Both the position numbers and the translations under genes were made by a program. Below, piece by piece: positions 23,996-35,689 of a stretch of DNA of 64,000 nucleotides; the first letter of the stretch is position 1; each line of letters starts with the position of its first letter. Origin of the DNA: Hyaloperonospora brassicae (taxonomy: Eukaryota; Oomycota; Peronosporomycetes; Peronosporales; Peronosporaceae); NCBI GenBank assembly GCA_947650285.1, contig CANTFL010001360.1, positions 124,001 to 188,000 on the forward strand, written 5' to 3'. The notes beneath the pieces were generated by a model that saw nothing but the letters and a program-made list of their open reading frames with translations, was not told where the DNA came from and searched no databases.

Positions 23996-25128
23996 TGTTA
24001 CGGGGTAGCAAAGGTCTACTCATTCCTTGATATCGTGGTTATATCAACTTACCAATCGCTGCTAGACGCGCGCAATGGGTGGTGAGTAGACGGGATCATA
24101 AGTTTGGATATGTGATTATATAATTAAGTCAGTCCAAAACAGAACAAGAGTTACAGAACTTAATTGCACTAAAATGGGGAAACGTTCACCACCCCCAGGT
24201 TTCGCTAACCACCCCCACCCCTATAGATTACCGAAATCTACTCGATTTACGCCTTCTGATTGGTAGGATCGAAAACATTACCGGTCTCAGAAGTAATTTA
24301 CAATCTCATTTACAAATGATAAAATACTAAATCCTAACAATCTATGCATGTCTTTAAGTCGGTGACGTGTGGTAATTTATTATTCAGCTACTTCATTTGA
24401 CCGAGTTATGGCTCGGTCAAATGGTACTCTTATACGAGCGATTCTAGAACAGGTTAAGCTTGTAGCGAATATCCTGCATGGGTACTGTAACAGAGGCATC
24501 CAACAACATTATATTCGAAATTGACTTCAAGCCAGCCGCAGAGGTCTATCAAGAGGTACATCAATCGTCGTAATACCTGTTCAATTTACTGATTAGACTA
24601 ACGTGTAACTGGATGATGGTAGTGGCTCGACGTGGCGTCTGATACGAGCCAGACTGAGATTTTCTCGATAGGGTTTTCCCGAATAGGTAGTCTTCATCCG
24701 CTGGGCACTACAATTGACTTCGTTTTGATTCAAATGGAGATCTACCGCAGCATTGACGCCCACTCCTCCTCTTCGTTGTGCAAAATGCAGTCAAGTGACT
24801 GGTAAGCCGATCAACATGACAGCAGTGATCACCGGCATCAAGGAGGATGGCTCACTGAGCGCTTCAATCAAAAACACGGGAAACATATAAATTACGGTAA
24901 TATATAGGGGTGGGGGTGGTTAACGAAAACCTGGGGGTGTGTGGTGGTAAACGTTTCCCATAAAAAACAGTCCTACTTTCCCTTCTACTAAACTAATTTT
25001 TTGGTACCTATTCTTCCTCCGAGTGCGTACGGCGTACGTACGTTAACAAGGGCACTTGTTCTCAATGCATTCAGCGAGAACTTACTACGCACTGACAGCA
25101 GTGCGTAGTTCCAGCGCCCCGTGTTACA
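23996..25128 (+). mobile_element. Second solo LTR (type C) inserted in the first
   Basis: It begins TGTTACGGGG and ends CCCCGTGTTACA, and is flanked by a perfect 5-bp duplication ATAAC (23991-23995 and 25129-25133). It shares the GCTAGACGCGCGCAATGGGTGGTGAG block with the other LTRs but differs elsewhere. Without the TIR element inside it the LTR is about 342 bp. It still shows hairpins such as CTACGCACT/AGTGCGTAG near 25.09 kb. The break in the outer LTR proves it is the younger insertion. Confidence 0.8.
24175..24960. mobile_element. Non-autonomous TIR DNA transposon, 786 bp
   Basis: The ends are imperfect inverted repeats of about 55-60 bp: the left end starts TGGGGAAACGTTCACCACC and the right end is TGGTGGTAAACGTTTCCCA, each followed inward by a CCACCCCCACCCCTATA block or its complement. 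A direct TAAAA flanks both sides (24170-24174 and 24961-24965) as target duplication. The interior has no transposase and contains an 11-bp-stem hairpin near 24395-24422 (ATTTGACCGAG/CTCGGTCAAAT). A MITE-like element mobilised in trans is the simplest reading; the superfamily is not certain. Confidence 0.8.
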
Positions 25129-25299
25129 ATAACAATTACAATTTCACATTTCCCTAATCTATGCTATCTTTGCTCATGTCTCTGTCTTGCAATTCCTCCA
25201 CGCTTACGTGAACGGGACGTCCAAGAGCACGCACCCTTGTGTTGAAAGACGCACAATGGCTAACCAGTTATCGGTTAGCGCGTGCCATGTTACAGGTTC

Positions 25300-27470
25300 A
25301 CTAAAACAAACAGGTGAATGCTCTTTTTTTGTGTGATCCCGGCTCGATGCAGTCCGAGATAGATACCAGGTTGATCATAGATTTGAGATCGACCTTCTAA
25401 AAGAAATGAAACTCACACAGCAATCAATCCAGCCTTAGCGTGTGGGTAAATCATTTATTCTTTCAAAAATCGTGGAGCACGATTTTGTTCGATGCATGTG
25501 ATAGGGGACGACGATGTCTGATATTCAACCTGTCCATATTTATAATAGCTCAAATTCTAGGAGTTGTGAGCAAACAACTTAATTTTTATTTAAGTCGTAG
25601 CTTTTAGATCATAAGTTAGCAAAAGAATGAACAAGGTCTGGTGACGTCCATTGTTGACCTATCAAAAGTTCTGAGGTTCGTCAAATACAATTAATTGGGG
25701 GGAGGGCTGTACAGAATTGGCTGTTGATCAATAGTATCTCGTCAATCGCTGTTCATTTTTTATTGCTCATAGGATGCATGAGTAAGTGTGCGCACTTACG
25801 TAAGAAGAACCAAAACGAAGTGGATTATATACGAGCATTTACAAAGTTGATATCGTTTAGTAGGTATTACAAGTACGTTTTATGTCGACAAGCCATCGCA
25901 ACAGTATTACGTTAAATTATTTAGGTCGCCACATCGCAGTCACCGTTTCGGTGACGCACAGTCAAGAATTCGAGAGAGGCTTCGGAGAATTTTTGCCATT
26001 ATAACAGCCATAGCATCAATAAAAATACAGAATGTGGCAATGGGACGACAAACAGGGTAATATATACGAGTACTGAGCGGGTGTTGCGATCTCAAAAACA
26101 TCAGATCAATAAGAGAGACATGAAAAGGGAAGAATTACCTAAAATACATGCTACAAATGTTAGATGTATTTTTAGATACAAACGCTTACCAATCTGTCAG
26201 GCGAACGTTGTTCCTTTTTTTCCACAAAAAATATTAACAATCGGCACCAATTTTTTTCTCATAGGCTAAGGCGGCAAAACACATCCATCTAATAATTGAC
26301 GCTAGGATACATTGCATCACAACTCAATCTTATTAGAATTCCCGATGCGAATTTTGAGTCTCGAAGTCTCGGGATTGTTGTAACTTAACGAAAACTGTTT
26401 TGTTTTACATCATTAATGTATCATATCGTCATTTACATATGCGCTTTACCTTTTTCTGCTTGTTTTCAGTTATTTTACCCGTAAACTCGGGACTCTATTT
26501 CTTATTATCTTTTTCAGATTCTTGAAAAGCTCATTGTTTGTAGCGTAAAGAAGCTGAGCAACGAGTCGGTGCTGCACCATCAAACGGTCGGAAGTTTTGA
26601 AGTCGTATGATTGGTGACCGGCACTGTACTAGTGGAATCGCATTTGCAGCAAGATACCATCTCGGGGATCGCTGGTGATGAATCTACCTACTGTATATAC
26701 ATGTAGATTAGATTATGCATAGCTGGTGGTAATTCAAGATACAGGAGAGCACACTAAGACGAACTATATAGCCCACGATGGGTCGGACCTACAAATGTCA
26801 CTTGGTTTATATTTCAACACATGCTTTTTTAAGTTGTCTACATACAATAATCAATAACGTGGGTATATAATGTGTGCATATACACAACCATCACGTACGA
26901 ACAAAAAGTGCCATTTATAAAGTTATAAGGTACTCTTATCTAGACATTATTACGAGTATCAACGATAGTAACCATACATTCGAGCATGCGTATCCCTAAT
27001 AAAGATTTCAAGGACCGATCTTGTAGTGATATACATAGAATTGTCAATAGGTATTAATTGAAATTATTATCCCCAGCAATTTTGATACGGTCGGATTCGG
27101 CTATTGCATCCATCCATCACTTAGTCCTACGCCATATTTGTCGTTGTCACGCAAATATCATTGCCCATGCTTTTCAACTTTAACGAAGCAAGCATCATCA
27201 TTCTGTCAGCGCAATGACACCAAATATGACACAAATATAGTAAAGCAATTTTAGTATGCAATATATAATTTTGCCATGTAATGTAAGGATCGATTTTCTA
27301 AGCTTGTGTGCATCCTAAACTACACTGCATAATTCAAACATGCATCCTTATTTGCGAAAGGTGTGTCCGAAACATGATACCTTAAAAATGGGTTGATAAT
27401 GTATCATCTAAATTTATAATAGTATGGTACGTACATTGCTATATATTATTAGAGAATGTAATTTTACAGG
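25300..27470. other. AT-rich stretch without genes
   Basis: Mixed to AT-rich sequence with only short ORFs (62-63 codons) and no motif. It separates the LTR nest from the full Gypsy element. No further LTR boundaries were seen. Confidence 0.45.
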
Positions 27471-27475
27471 AATGC

Positions 27476-27922
27476 TGTAACGGGGTGAGCCCGTTGCATA
27501 AAAATTGATATCTTTGTATCAATTTTTGAGCATTATCTATTTCGATAATGTTCAATTGACATTACTCGTAAGGAGTAAGGTTGAAGGAATATTACCCCCG
27601 AGGGTAATATTTTTTTGATGGGTTGCTCCACCTGATGGTTGATGTTTGTGGTACATCAACCAGATTAACCACCGATTTCTGCTGGACGCGCGCAATGGGT
27701 AATGAGCAAGAAACCCACATAGGAGATTGTAGTTGCATATAGTTAGCTCAAGACAAAGATGGTTTATTAGGAAAACATAACTATAATAAATACAGTTCTA
27801 TTTTTCCCTCAGACAGAGCTTTTGAGTTCTGCCTACTTCGCTGCGCTTCCTCACGCCACGTGTACGTGACGTCGGGTGCCCACAACCTTGTGTTGAATTG
27901 ACACAAGGCGTCCCCCTTTACA
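27476..27922 (+). repeat. 5' LTR of copy A (447 bp)
   Basis: It starts TGTAACGGGG and ends CCCCCTTTACA; the partner LTR shows the ends were originally a 10-bp inverted repeat. It contains a chain of hairpins: 27501-27526 (10-bp stem), 27531-27550 (7), 27588-27611 (10), 27637-27661 (9). Confidence 0.92.
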
Positions 27923-27924
27923 CC

Positions 27925-27940
27925 TGGTAGCACTTGTTGG
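27925..27940 (+). other. Probable tRNA primer-binding site
   Basis: Two bases after the 5' LTR lies TGGTAGCACTTGTTGG. A TGG start is expected for pairing with a tRNA CCA end, and the spacing fits. Which tRNA primes cannot be told from the window. Confidence 0.5.
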
Positions 27941-27973
27941 TCCGTCCAGCGACCACAACCACCTCACCCGACA

Positions 27974-29139
27974 TGAACATTTTGTTTAATGAGGAGATCT
28001 TTCACACCACGCGTGAAGGGTTTGACCATTTGAGTGACATCGAATGGGCCGCGGAAGGTCGAATGAGCTCTACCGTGGGCGAAATTGGCGTTACCGCTAT
28101 GTTGGAATCTCTTGAAAGACCAACAACATGCCGCTACCTCCAGGTTCATTCATAATGAACTTGTCGCCGAAATGGAAAATGTAGCCTTGCTTCACCAGCA
28201 AAGCTCTCAACAGGCCTAGCACGTGAGAGAACTCGGTGCTCAACAGACATAGATATTTAGATAGCAGCAATTTAATGCTGCTGTGGGCGGGACGACACAC
28301 ACGCGTCGTCCCATAATATTGAAGATTCGTATCTCCAAGCATAGAGGAGTCGAGGAAGAATTCCTTTTGTTATGGTTGATCGAACTAGACAAATCACAAA
28401 TGTACGTCGTATCGACGATGAGCAAATGAAACTCACATTTGCTCAAGCCCACTTGGCAGGACTTGCTAAGACTTGGGCCTTAGGGCTCGAGATGAGCGAC
28501 CCATATGCTTTCGGTTAGTTAAATGCATTTAAGACCGGGATTAAACGAATGTTTGAACCGCCTCGGGCTAAGTTCAGGGCTCGATCTGAGCTCCTGAAAC
28601 TCAAACAGAGTAAGCGTGATGTCCACGCTTATGCTCAGAATATACGAGTTCTCTCGAGTATTATAACTGCTAACCCTGTACATGAACACAAGTTGATTTC
28701 TATGTTCATGCAAGGGATTGCAGATAATCCCGTCAGGAATCACATGTTCCGCGTAGCGTTGAATACTTTAGAAGATGCTATTTCAGCTGCGTTCCAGGAA
28801 GACTTTAGCATGAAACAGGCTCATGCTAGATCGAGCTTATCGTCCACCGAGACGACAAGAGACTGGAGGTTTAGAATTCATGGACTTCTATTACGTTGAG
28901 AGCGAGGGACCTCGCTCTTCAAACAAAAGCGATTGCAAAAGTGCAATTGTTGTCAGAATCTAGGACACTACGCATACGAGTGTAGTGCCCCACGCCCAGT
29001 ACCAAACAGTACTGAGAGAATGAACGACCATTTGCCAAAAAGGGCAATAAGTGTGGGTCTAGCGCTGTTGCGAAACCGCAACAGCGAGACGGACCATCAA
29101 AAAATGGTCGGGTTCAGTAGGGGTGGAGCGCTCTACTGA
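27974..29139 (+). pseudogene. gag of copy A, interrupted
   Basis: The capsid-like retrotransposon gag domain is recognisable across several frames: LTFAQAHLAGLAKTWALGL near 28.43 kb, then an open run at 28549-28899 with EPPRAKFRARSELLKLKQS and VHAYAQNIR. A zinc knuckle CNCCQNLGHYAYEC (CCHC) lies at about 28939-28980 in the same frame. In-frame stops interrupt the N-terminal part, the capsid region and the linker to the knuckle. gag normally packages the element RNA. The first ATG after the leader, at 27974, is taken as the start; the protein can no longer be made whole. Confidence 0.8.
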
Positions 29140-29170
29140 TCATGCAACCTCAAGATAATTTGTAAATCTC

Positions 29171-32100
29171 TTGATGAAAGCTGCTCCAGATACACAATCG
29201 TTGTGTGTATCTGCATCTGGTGATGAGATACCACTCATCACCTTGAAGTTTCAAGTGACAAAAGATTTGTCACTTCGCGCCCTAGTTGTTTGTGGGGCGT
29301 CGAACAACTTTGTTCGTCGACAGTCACTAGAGGGTCGTAGGCTCAAGTTCGTTGAGCGCCATAATCCCCTAAAGAGGATGACAGTGATCCTCGCCACAGG
29401 CGCATCGATTAACGTTAAGAAACGAGTAGTAGGAATCCACTACACGTTAGAGGGCGAGCAGTACGATGATGATTTCATCGTACTAGATCTGGATGACAAA
29501 TTTGATTTCATCCTGGGATTACCTTGGCTCAGAAAGTACGATCTAAGGGTGAGCTGGCAGCATCGATCCGTGAATATGCCTGCCGCTTGTTCATCAGATG
29601 GCCCTCTGATGAACGTCATGGAGCGTCTAAAAGCGTGTGGTTGCACTGCGAGTGAGTGCGGCGGCCTCACTTGCGGCACGGTCGGTCGCACGACTGCACA
29701 AGACCTCAGTGTAGATGATCACTACACTGTGGAGCAAGCTCTCGGCGGCTGTACAGAAGTACAGGCATCGCCCAAATTCCACCACCAGAATAAGTCGAGT
29801 AGACCGGGACATAGATGTATGTCTTGCGGGCAGAATATCAGAGAGAAGAAACCTGTTGCCACCAAAGGGTCAGCACGGTCATCCTAGGTAGACCGGATAG
29901 CCGACCGTAGAGGATCGAGACCTGACTGTGGTTGCACAGCCACAGTCATAAAACATCGAGGGGATTTTCTTCACGTTCTTGAGAAAGAAATTCTTCAAGA
30001 GTCTTATGCTGAGAATTAGGCCCTCGGAAACCTGTGGAAGCAAGTTACCAGGAAGAAACCGAGACTTTGAACGTATTAGTAAATGACGGATCAAGTGTAG
30101 GCGCTTATATACTTGATCTGATTGTGCCTCCGTAGTTAACTTCGGAGATAGCTCAATTGCCAACGTTTGAACCTAACGGTTCTTGCTTGATCTTTGTAGT
30201 GATAAATTCAAGCAGATCTGCATACTCCTCACAGAGGATGAGTATGTGGCCAATATTCGGTCGGCAACAATATTTGCTGAGAACGAACGGGTTCTTAGCA
30301 GTTCATCGATGGACGAAAGCGTCATCGATGAGATTACTCGGATCGAGCGATACACGTCTCAAATCCTGGGATTTGCTTCAGGCAAATCCTTTGTACAAGG
30401 ATTTGATCGAATTCAAGGTTGTGTTCCCTGAATCCGTGCCATGCGATTTGACTTAAGGACAAAGGCACTCGACACGAGATCGAGCTCAAACCGGGCTCGA
30501 AGTACTGTGTCATGAAGCAGTAACTACTGCCTCGCGAACAAGTACAAGCGATCGGCAAGTCATTTGACGATCGCTTTGTAGCGGGCCATGTGAGGGAATC
30601 AACTTCCCCTCAAAGATCACCGAACCTTACGTTTGCGAAAGGCCACAAGAGGGTGGCGGATAGTGCACGCATTCAGAAAATTGAATGCTGCAACGGTACT
30701 GGCTCAGACGCCGATACCGAGAAAGGACGTAATCATATATGCTATGTCAAAGCGTACCATCTTCTTGTCCATGGATCTGATGAATGGTATCTATCAGACA
30801 CTCATGCGTGAACGCGACATCCCGTACACAGCAGTGAGAACCCCCAGCGAATTTCTTTGGGAGTGGCTAGTGATGCCACAGGGCTGAGTAACGCCCCTGC
30901 GACATTCAACAGATGTGTTACAAATCTGTTGAGACCGGTGCGGGATCGCATCGAGTTACTTCGACGATGTGTTTGTTCATAGCCGGGCTATGGACGGAAA
31001 GACGGACATTGAGGTTCTTAGAACACACATTCGTCAGGTTCTCTAACTTATGCGCAAGCACAAGATGTATGCCAATCTCAAGAATTGTATCTTCGCGGCA
31101 AGCGGAATACCACTTATTGGGTGCATCGTGGGTAAACACGTTGTACGCCCTGATCCCGAAAATATCAAGGCGATCACCGACTGGCCAGTGCCAGTCGATG
31201 TCAAGGGACTTCGTAAGTTCCTTGGCTTAGCGGCGTACTTACACAAGTACTCGCGCAACTACGCCGAGATGACTGTTCACCTTTCTTGCTTGCTCAAGAA
31301 AGATGTGAAGTGGTCATGGAACGCTAACTGTCAGCGTTCCTTTGAAAGCATCAAGAAAAGCTTGATGCAGTCGCCAATATGGGCAATTGCAGATCAGGAC
31401 AGACCTTTTCATGTGGTCTGTGACGCCAGCGATTTTGCTATCGGCTGTGCGTTGATGCAGTATGACACATACGGCGCAGAGCGCGTCTTCCGCTATCGAT
31501 CGCGTCAGCTACAATCAGCTGAACGCAATTACCCAGTGCATGACAAGGAACTCCTTGCCATTAAGTACGCACTGGCTAAGTTCCGCGTCTATCTCCTCGG
31601 AGATAGTCCGTTCATCATCTATACGGACCATGCGTCACTGTTCACGACCGTACACAGTCCCCACCTCTCGCAATGAATGGCGAGGTGGCTGTCTTTCTTT
31701 GCGGGGGACAACTTCTCCGTCGAGTATAAACCAGGACGACTCAACGTCGTCGCTGATATGCTATCGCGCTGACTAACAGTGGGGACAAGCCCACTGTCGC
31801 GACACTTACAGTCAGTGTCCCGTCGTCAACATTACTTGACGACGTGAGAAAGGCTTACGCAGAAGATAAGGATCTATTGATGGATCATCTGGTGGATCCA
31901 AATCGTAAATCTTTGAAAGATTCACCGGCTTTGTACCGATCTTCTTCGGATCAGTACACAACTCGCAATGAGTTGCTGTACGATATGGTCGTTGCCGGAG
32001 ACACACCTCGTGTCGTCGTCACCACTCATAATAGTTTGCGCTTACGCATCATGTATGAGTGTCACGATGCCCCCAGCAGGTGGCCATCGTGGTAGAGAAG

Positions 32101-33905
32101 AGACGTTCCTTACGTTCAGTCGTGACTTTTACTGACCCCGCCAGTATCATATTGTGTGCAAGTACATTCGTGCTTGCGAGGTTTGTCAACGGGTGAAGCC
32201 TAATCCTCTCCTCGTGCGTGCACCCTTACAGCCTCTGCCTGTCCCGGAAGGGTGCTGGAAGTCCTTTTTAACGGACTTCGTCTTTGGTTTCCCCGAAGAC
32301 GCTCACAAGAATAATGGTATTCTTGTGTTCGTGGACCGATTCAGCAAGATGGTTCATCTTGCTGCAGTTCCTAAGTCGACCACAAATCAGGTATGAGCTC
32401 GTGTCTTTATCGACATGATATTTCGACTCTACGGGATACCCCGTGAACTCGTATCCGACCGTGACCCTCAATTCACGGCGGTGTTTTGGCAGTCCGTGTT
32501 CGGATTGCTCGGAACGCGGTTGATGATGTCATCATCTGACCATCACGAAACTGATGGTCAGACGCGTTGTGCCATCCGCGTTCTTGAACAATTCCTTCGA
32601 GGATACGTCCACTCCTTCTCGAGTTGGAGAGAATTCTTACCTCGAGTGGAACTCGCCATCAGTAATTCGGTGCATGCCTCGACACATCATGGACCGTTCT
32701 TTGTGGATGGCTTACGCCATCCACGTCTGACCTCCCCGTTCGAGTGTGACTCTTGGATACGGGGGGAGGGACTCGCTTGAGCACAAACTGTTCTGGCTCT
32801 TTCTCATCACGTGTCGACGTGAACGTCTTCAAGTATGATGCCGATGTTGACCAAGTCGACATCGAAGAAGAAGATCACCTCAATAATAGCGATGACGCTG
32901 TTATTGAATCCGATGATGATGACGATGATGGTAGTTTCTGCATCGCCAACGACTACATCAGCGAGGATTATTACACATTTGCTCATGAACAGAAAGAGGA
33001 AAGAACTCATTTGTAGTTCGCACAAGGCGAACTGAACAAAACAAGGCCAAATCAGCGGAAAGATTTCTGCTGGATCGTGAAGCAGTGGTCCGTATCGTGC
33101 AGGATTCCATCGCTCACGCGGTGGACCAGCAGAAACTGAACGCTGACAAGAATGGAAGAGCAAATTTTCTTTCATTTATTAAAGGCGACTTAATCCTACT
33201 ATCTACGGTAAACCTACCTAGACACGTAGTGACTAACGTGGGCAGCCGCAAACTACTGCCCAAGTATAGCGACCCTTTTCGTGTGTTAAGCCGACTAGGC
33301 AACGCATACATGATAGAGCTGCCACGTAGACTGCGTACCATTTTACGTTAAAAGTGGGGCGTCTCCGCCCGTACTGTCAGTACGAGCCCTCTTACGACGA
33401 TGAAGATACCTCCCACATTCAAAGAAGCCCCACTAGTTTCTTGTGCTCGCGCTCCAGACGATCAGTCTGGACGCGTAACGAAGAGACCTTTCCACGCAGT
33501 TCAGAGATCTCTCTGCGAGCTGTCTCAGCTCTTCAACGAGGAAGCGGACATCACGCTCAACCTGAAGTTGGGCGAGGGCGTAATCGGCACGATTCTTCGC
33601 CCAATCAGCCTCCCGATCCTTGCGGTGCTGCCGCATAGAATGGGTTAGATCGTAGTGCCTGTCCCCTCGTGCTCTAAATCCTCGCGCAATTGTTAAATTG
33701 CTCGATCCATCTCGTATTGGTCGAGATGGTGAGCTGTAAGACTTGGAGGAAGTTTCCCCCTCATCCACATCTTTTGGTGGACTCACAAGGTTGTCAACGC
33801 TTTCTTGTGGAGCGTATCTTGAACCACCGTGACGATTCAGGATCAAGGACCAGTTACCTCGTCCAGTGGCGGGGGTATCAACCCTCGTGGAATATCTGAA
33901 GGCCC
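29171..33905 (+). pseudogene. pol of copy A (PR-RT-RH-IN-chromodomain), interrupted
   Basis: The protease frame is 29171-29887; its active site reads LVVCGASNNFV, where the usual catalytic Asp (LVDxGAS) is Val (codon 29288-29290). RT shows VHAFRKLNAATV, a MPQG motif followed by a frameshift, and the catalytic YFDD at 30957-30968. RNase H is at about 31.4-31.65 kb (VVCDASDFAIG, DKELLAI, TDHASL). Integrase shows a Cys pair (ACEVCQRVK) at 32.17 kb, then LTDF, LVSDRDPQF and the Glu region near 32.59 kb. A GPY/F-type module (LLPKYSDPFRVL) is at about 33.25 kb, and the chromodomain (FLVERILNHRDD, YLVQWRGYQPSWN) at about 33.80-33.90 kb. Stops and shifts separate most domains, so it is inactive. Confidence 0.88.
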
Positions 33906-35094
33906 CGCTCCCAGATGATGATGGATGTGACCGGTCTCGTCGAGCAGTACGATGTGACTTACTTTTGAAGGGAGGACCACCGTCAAACGAACTATCGGTG
34001 CATTCGTAAAGGGATTGTAAAGTCTTAATCCCTTCGTACATCTCGGAAGAGATACGCGCCCTCCAGTAGGGTTGATTAGGGAGGAAGGCCTCCCTAGGGG
34101 CGCGAACAGAGTTGCCAATACAACTCTGACATTTATCTCCTTACGAGACTCAAGGTAAACATGACTATCGAGAAAATCGGTTCAATTTAAACCGAGCACT
34201 GGTTATGGACTTCTGTTCCGACTTTTTGCGAGCTGCAGTAAGTTCGTCCAGCCAAGTGTCACGTACAACATTCTCAATGTTGCCGATGAAAGGATTACAC
34301 GCCTGAGCCAAAGAGAATTCGTCTTTTTAGTGGATACGTGGTACCATCGATGTCTAAAAAAACATTGGTGTAAAATTTATGCTCAGTACGATAATTTCTC
34401 GCACTGGGATCAAGTCTATGAATCCTTGACGGATCAAAGCGTGGATTCCGACAATTACCAATGGTATAACTATAGCACTGTCTCAAATCGCTTAAGGTAA
34501 GCATTCATGACTTGTTCTCAGGAGCAGAATCGCAACGCGTTGCGATCTGCTCCTCCTGCGTGGTGCCAACATGAGAGCTAGCACCACGATCACCGCAATA
34601 CCTAGTATTGCTGCGGCTATTGCTAAGATGACTCCGCGAAGAGTCATCGACATTCTCATGAGGGCTTACCTTTTCATGTTTTGTACTCGCCTCGTACGAA
34701 TGCGAGCTCGATCGCTTAAGAGCCGGCGACGAGTTTATAGACTCGTCGGGTGAACCGAACATCTCATAACGCAAGTCCTTATTGAGACTTCCGTGAGGCG
34801 CAGCAGTCGTCAATTTCGCAACCTTACGGTCGGGCTGTGCGCACGGCTTCGAGTCGGATGGAGAATCCGACTCTCCCGAATAGACCACCTCTACCTCGAG
34901 CTCTTAGTCCATGGGATCACCTCCCGCAGCCGAAGCTTCGGGTCAAAAAGCAGCACGTGGATTTCTACGTGCTCCTGCAATTACGGGAGTTGCAGGCTGC
35001 TGAGTCTTTGACAGCTTGTCTTCCGGCCGCACGCACCCGTGCAGCCGCTTCACTGGCCGCCTTGTTCGCGCAGGCGCTTGGATAAACTCGTCAT
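33433..35094 (-). pseudogene. Antisense ORF of copy A, decayed
   Basis: On the strand opposite to pol, fragments match the intact 535-codon antisense ORF of copy B: VVYSGESD at about 34.88 kb, LDIDGTTY at about 34.35 kb, RVDTPATGRG and SLILNRHGGSRYAP at about 33.87 kb, and RADYALAQLQVERDVR at about 33.55 kb. A plausible ATG is at 35094, about 130 nt inside the 3' LTR. Stops (for example before ELEVEVVYS) and frameshifts disable it. It overlaps the pol region coding for the chromodomain. Confidence 0.75.
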
Positions 35095-35215
35095 GCGCTG
35101 AAAGGCTATATGCGTTGAGCAGAACCAACAATGGCTCCCTTTCCCGCAGAGCGACCCAACGGTGGTCACTCGGTCACCAACCACTTAGATCACTCACCGT
35201 AGTGATTGATAATTT

Positions 35216-35226
35216 AAAGGGAATGA
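35216..35226 (+). other. Polypurine tract of copy A
   Basis: AAAGGGAATGA abuts the 3' LTR start at 35227, the expected place for the plus-strand primer of reverse transcription. Copy B has the comparable AAGGGGGGGTGA. Confidence 0.65.
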
Positions 35227-35673
35227 TGTAACGGGGTGAGCCCGTTACATAAAAACTGATATCTTTGTATCAATTTTTGAGCATTATCTATTTCGATAAT
35301 GTTCCATTGACATTACTCGTAAGGAGTAAGGTTGAAGGAATATTACCCCCGAGGGTAATATTTTTTTGATGGGTTGCTCCACCAGATGGTTGATGTTTGT
35401 GGTACATCAACCAGATTAACCACCGATTGCTGCTGGACGCGCGCAATAGGTGATGAGCAAGAAACACACATAGGAGATTGTAGTTGCATATAGTCAGCTC
35501 AAGACAAAGATGGTTTATTAGGAAAACATAACTATAATAAATACAGTTCTATTTTTCCCTCAGACAGAGCTTTTGAGTTCTGCCTACTTCGCTGCGCTTC
35601 CTCACGCCACGTGTACGTGACGTCGGGTGCACACAACCTTGTGTTGAATTGACACAAGGCGTTCCCCGTTACG
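35227..35673 (+). repeat. 3' LTR of copy A (447 bp)
   Basis: It has the same length as the 5' LTR and starts TGTAACGGGG. It ends CCCCGTTACG, the last base presumably mutated from A. It carries the same hairpin chain as the 5' copy. Confidence 0.92.
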
Positions 35674-35689
35674 AATACTCGACGCTGAG

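Larger units (their letters stand above)
23692..25294 (+). mobile_element. Solo LTR of the copy-A type, interrupted by a second LTR
   Basis: The left part begins TGTAACGGG and follows the 447-bp LTR of the Gypsy element at 27.5 kb (shared GACGCGCGCAATG...GATGAGC...GAAACC and GGAGACTGTAGTT). The right part resumes after the insertion with the same LTR's 3' half (CTTACGTGAACGGGACGTC, CCTTGTGTTGAA) and ends ...TGTTACA. Flanks TGTTC (23687-23691) and GGTTC (25295-25299) match at 4 of 5 bases as target duplication. Removing the inner insertion leaves about 465 bp. No internal region remains, so it is a recombined solo LTR. Confidence 0.75.
27476..35673 (+). mobile_element. Full-length chromodomain Ty3/Gypsy LTR retrotransposon (copy A), disabled
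   Basis: Two 447-bp LTRs flank an interior with gag, CCHC knuckle, protease, reverse transcriptase, RNase H, integrase, a GPY/F module and a chromodomain, in that order. The RT-before-integrase order plus chromodomain places it among Ty3/Gypsy chromoviruses. Flanks AATGC (27471-27475) and AATAC (35674-35678) match at 4 of 5 bases. The LTRs differ at about 13 of 447 positions by eye (about 97% identical), yet gag and pol carry many stops and frameshifts. An additional antisense reading frame covers the 3' third. Short hairpins are packed along LTR and coding DNA. Confidence 0.92.
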
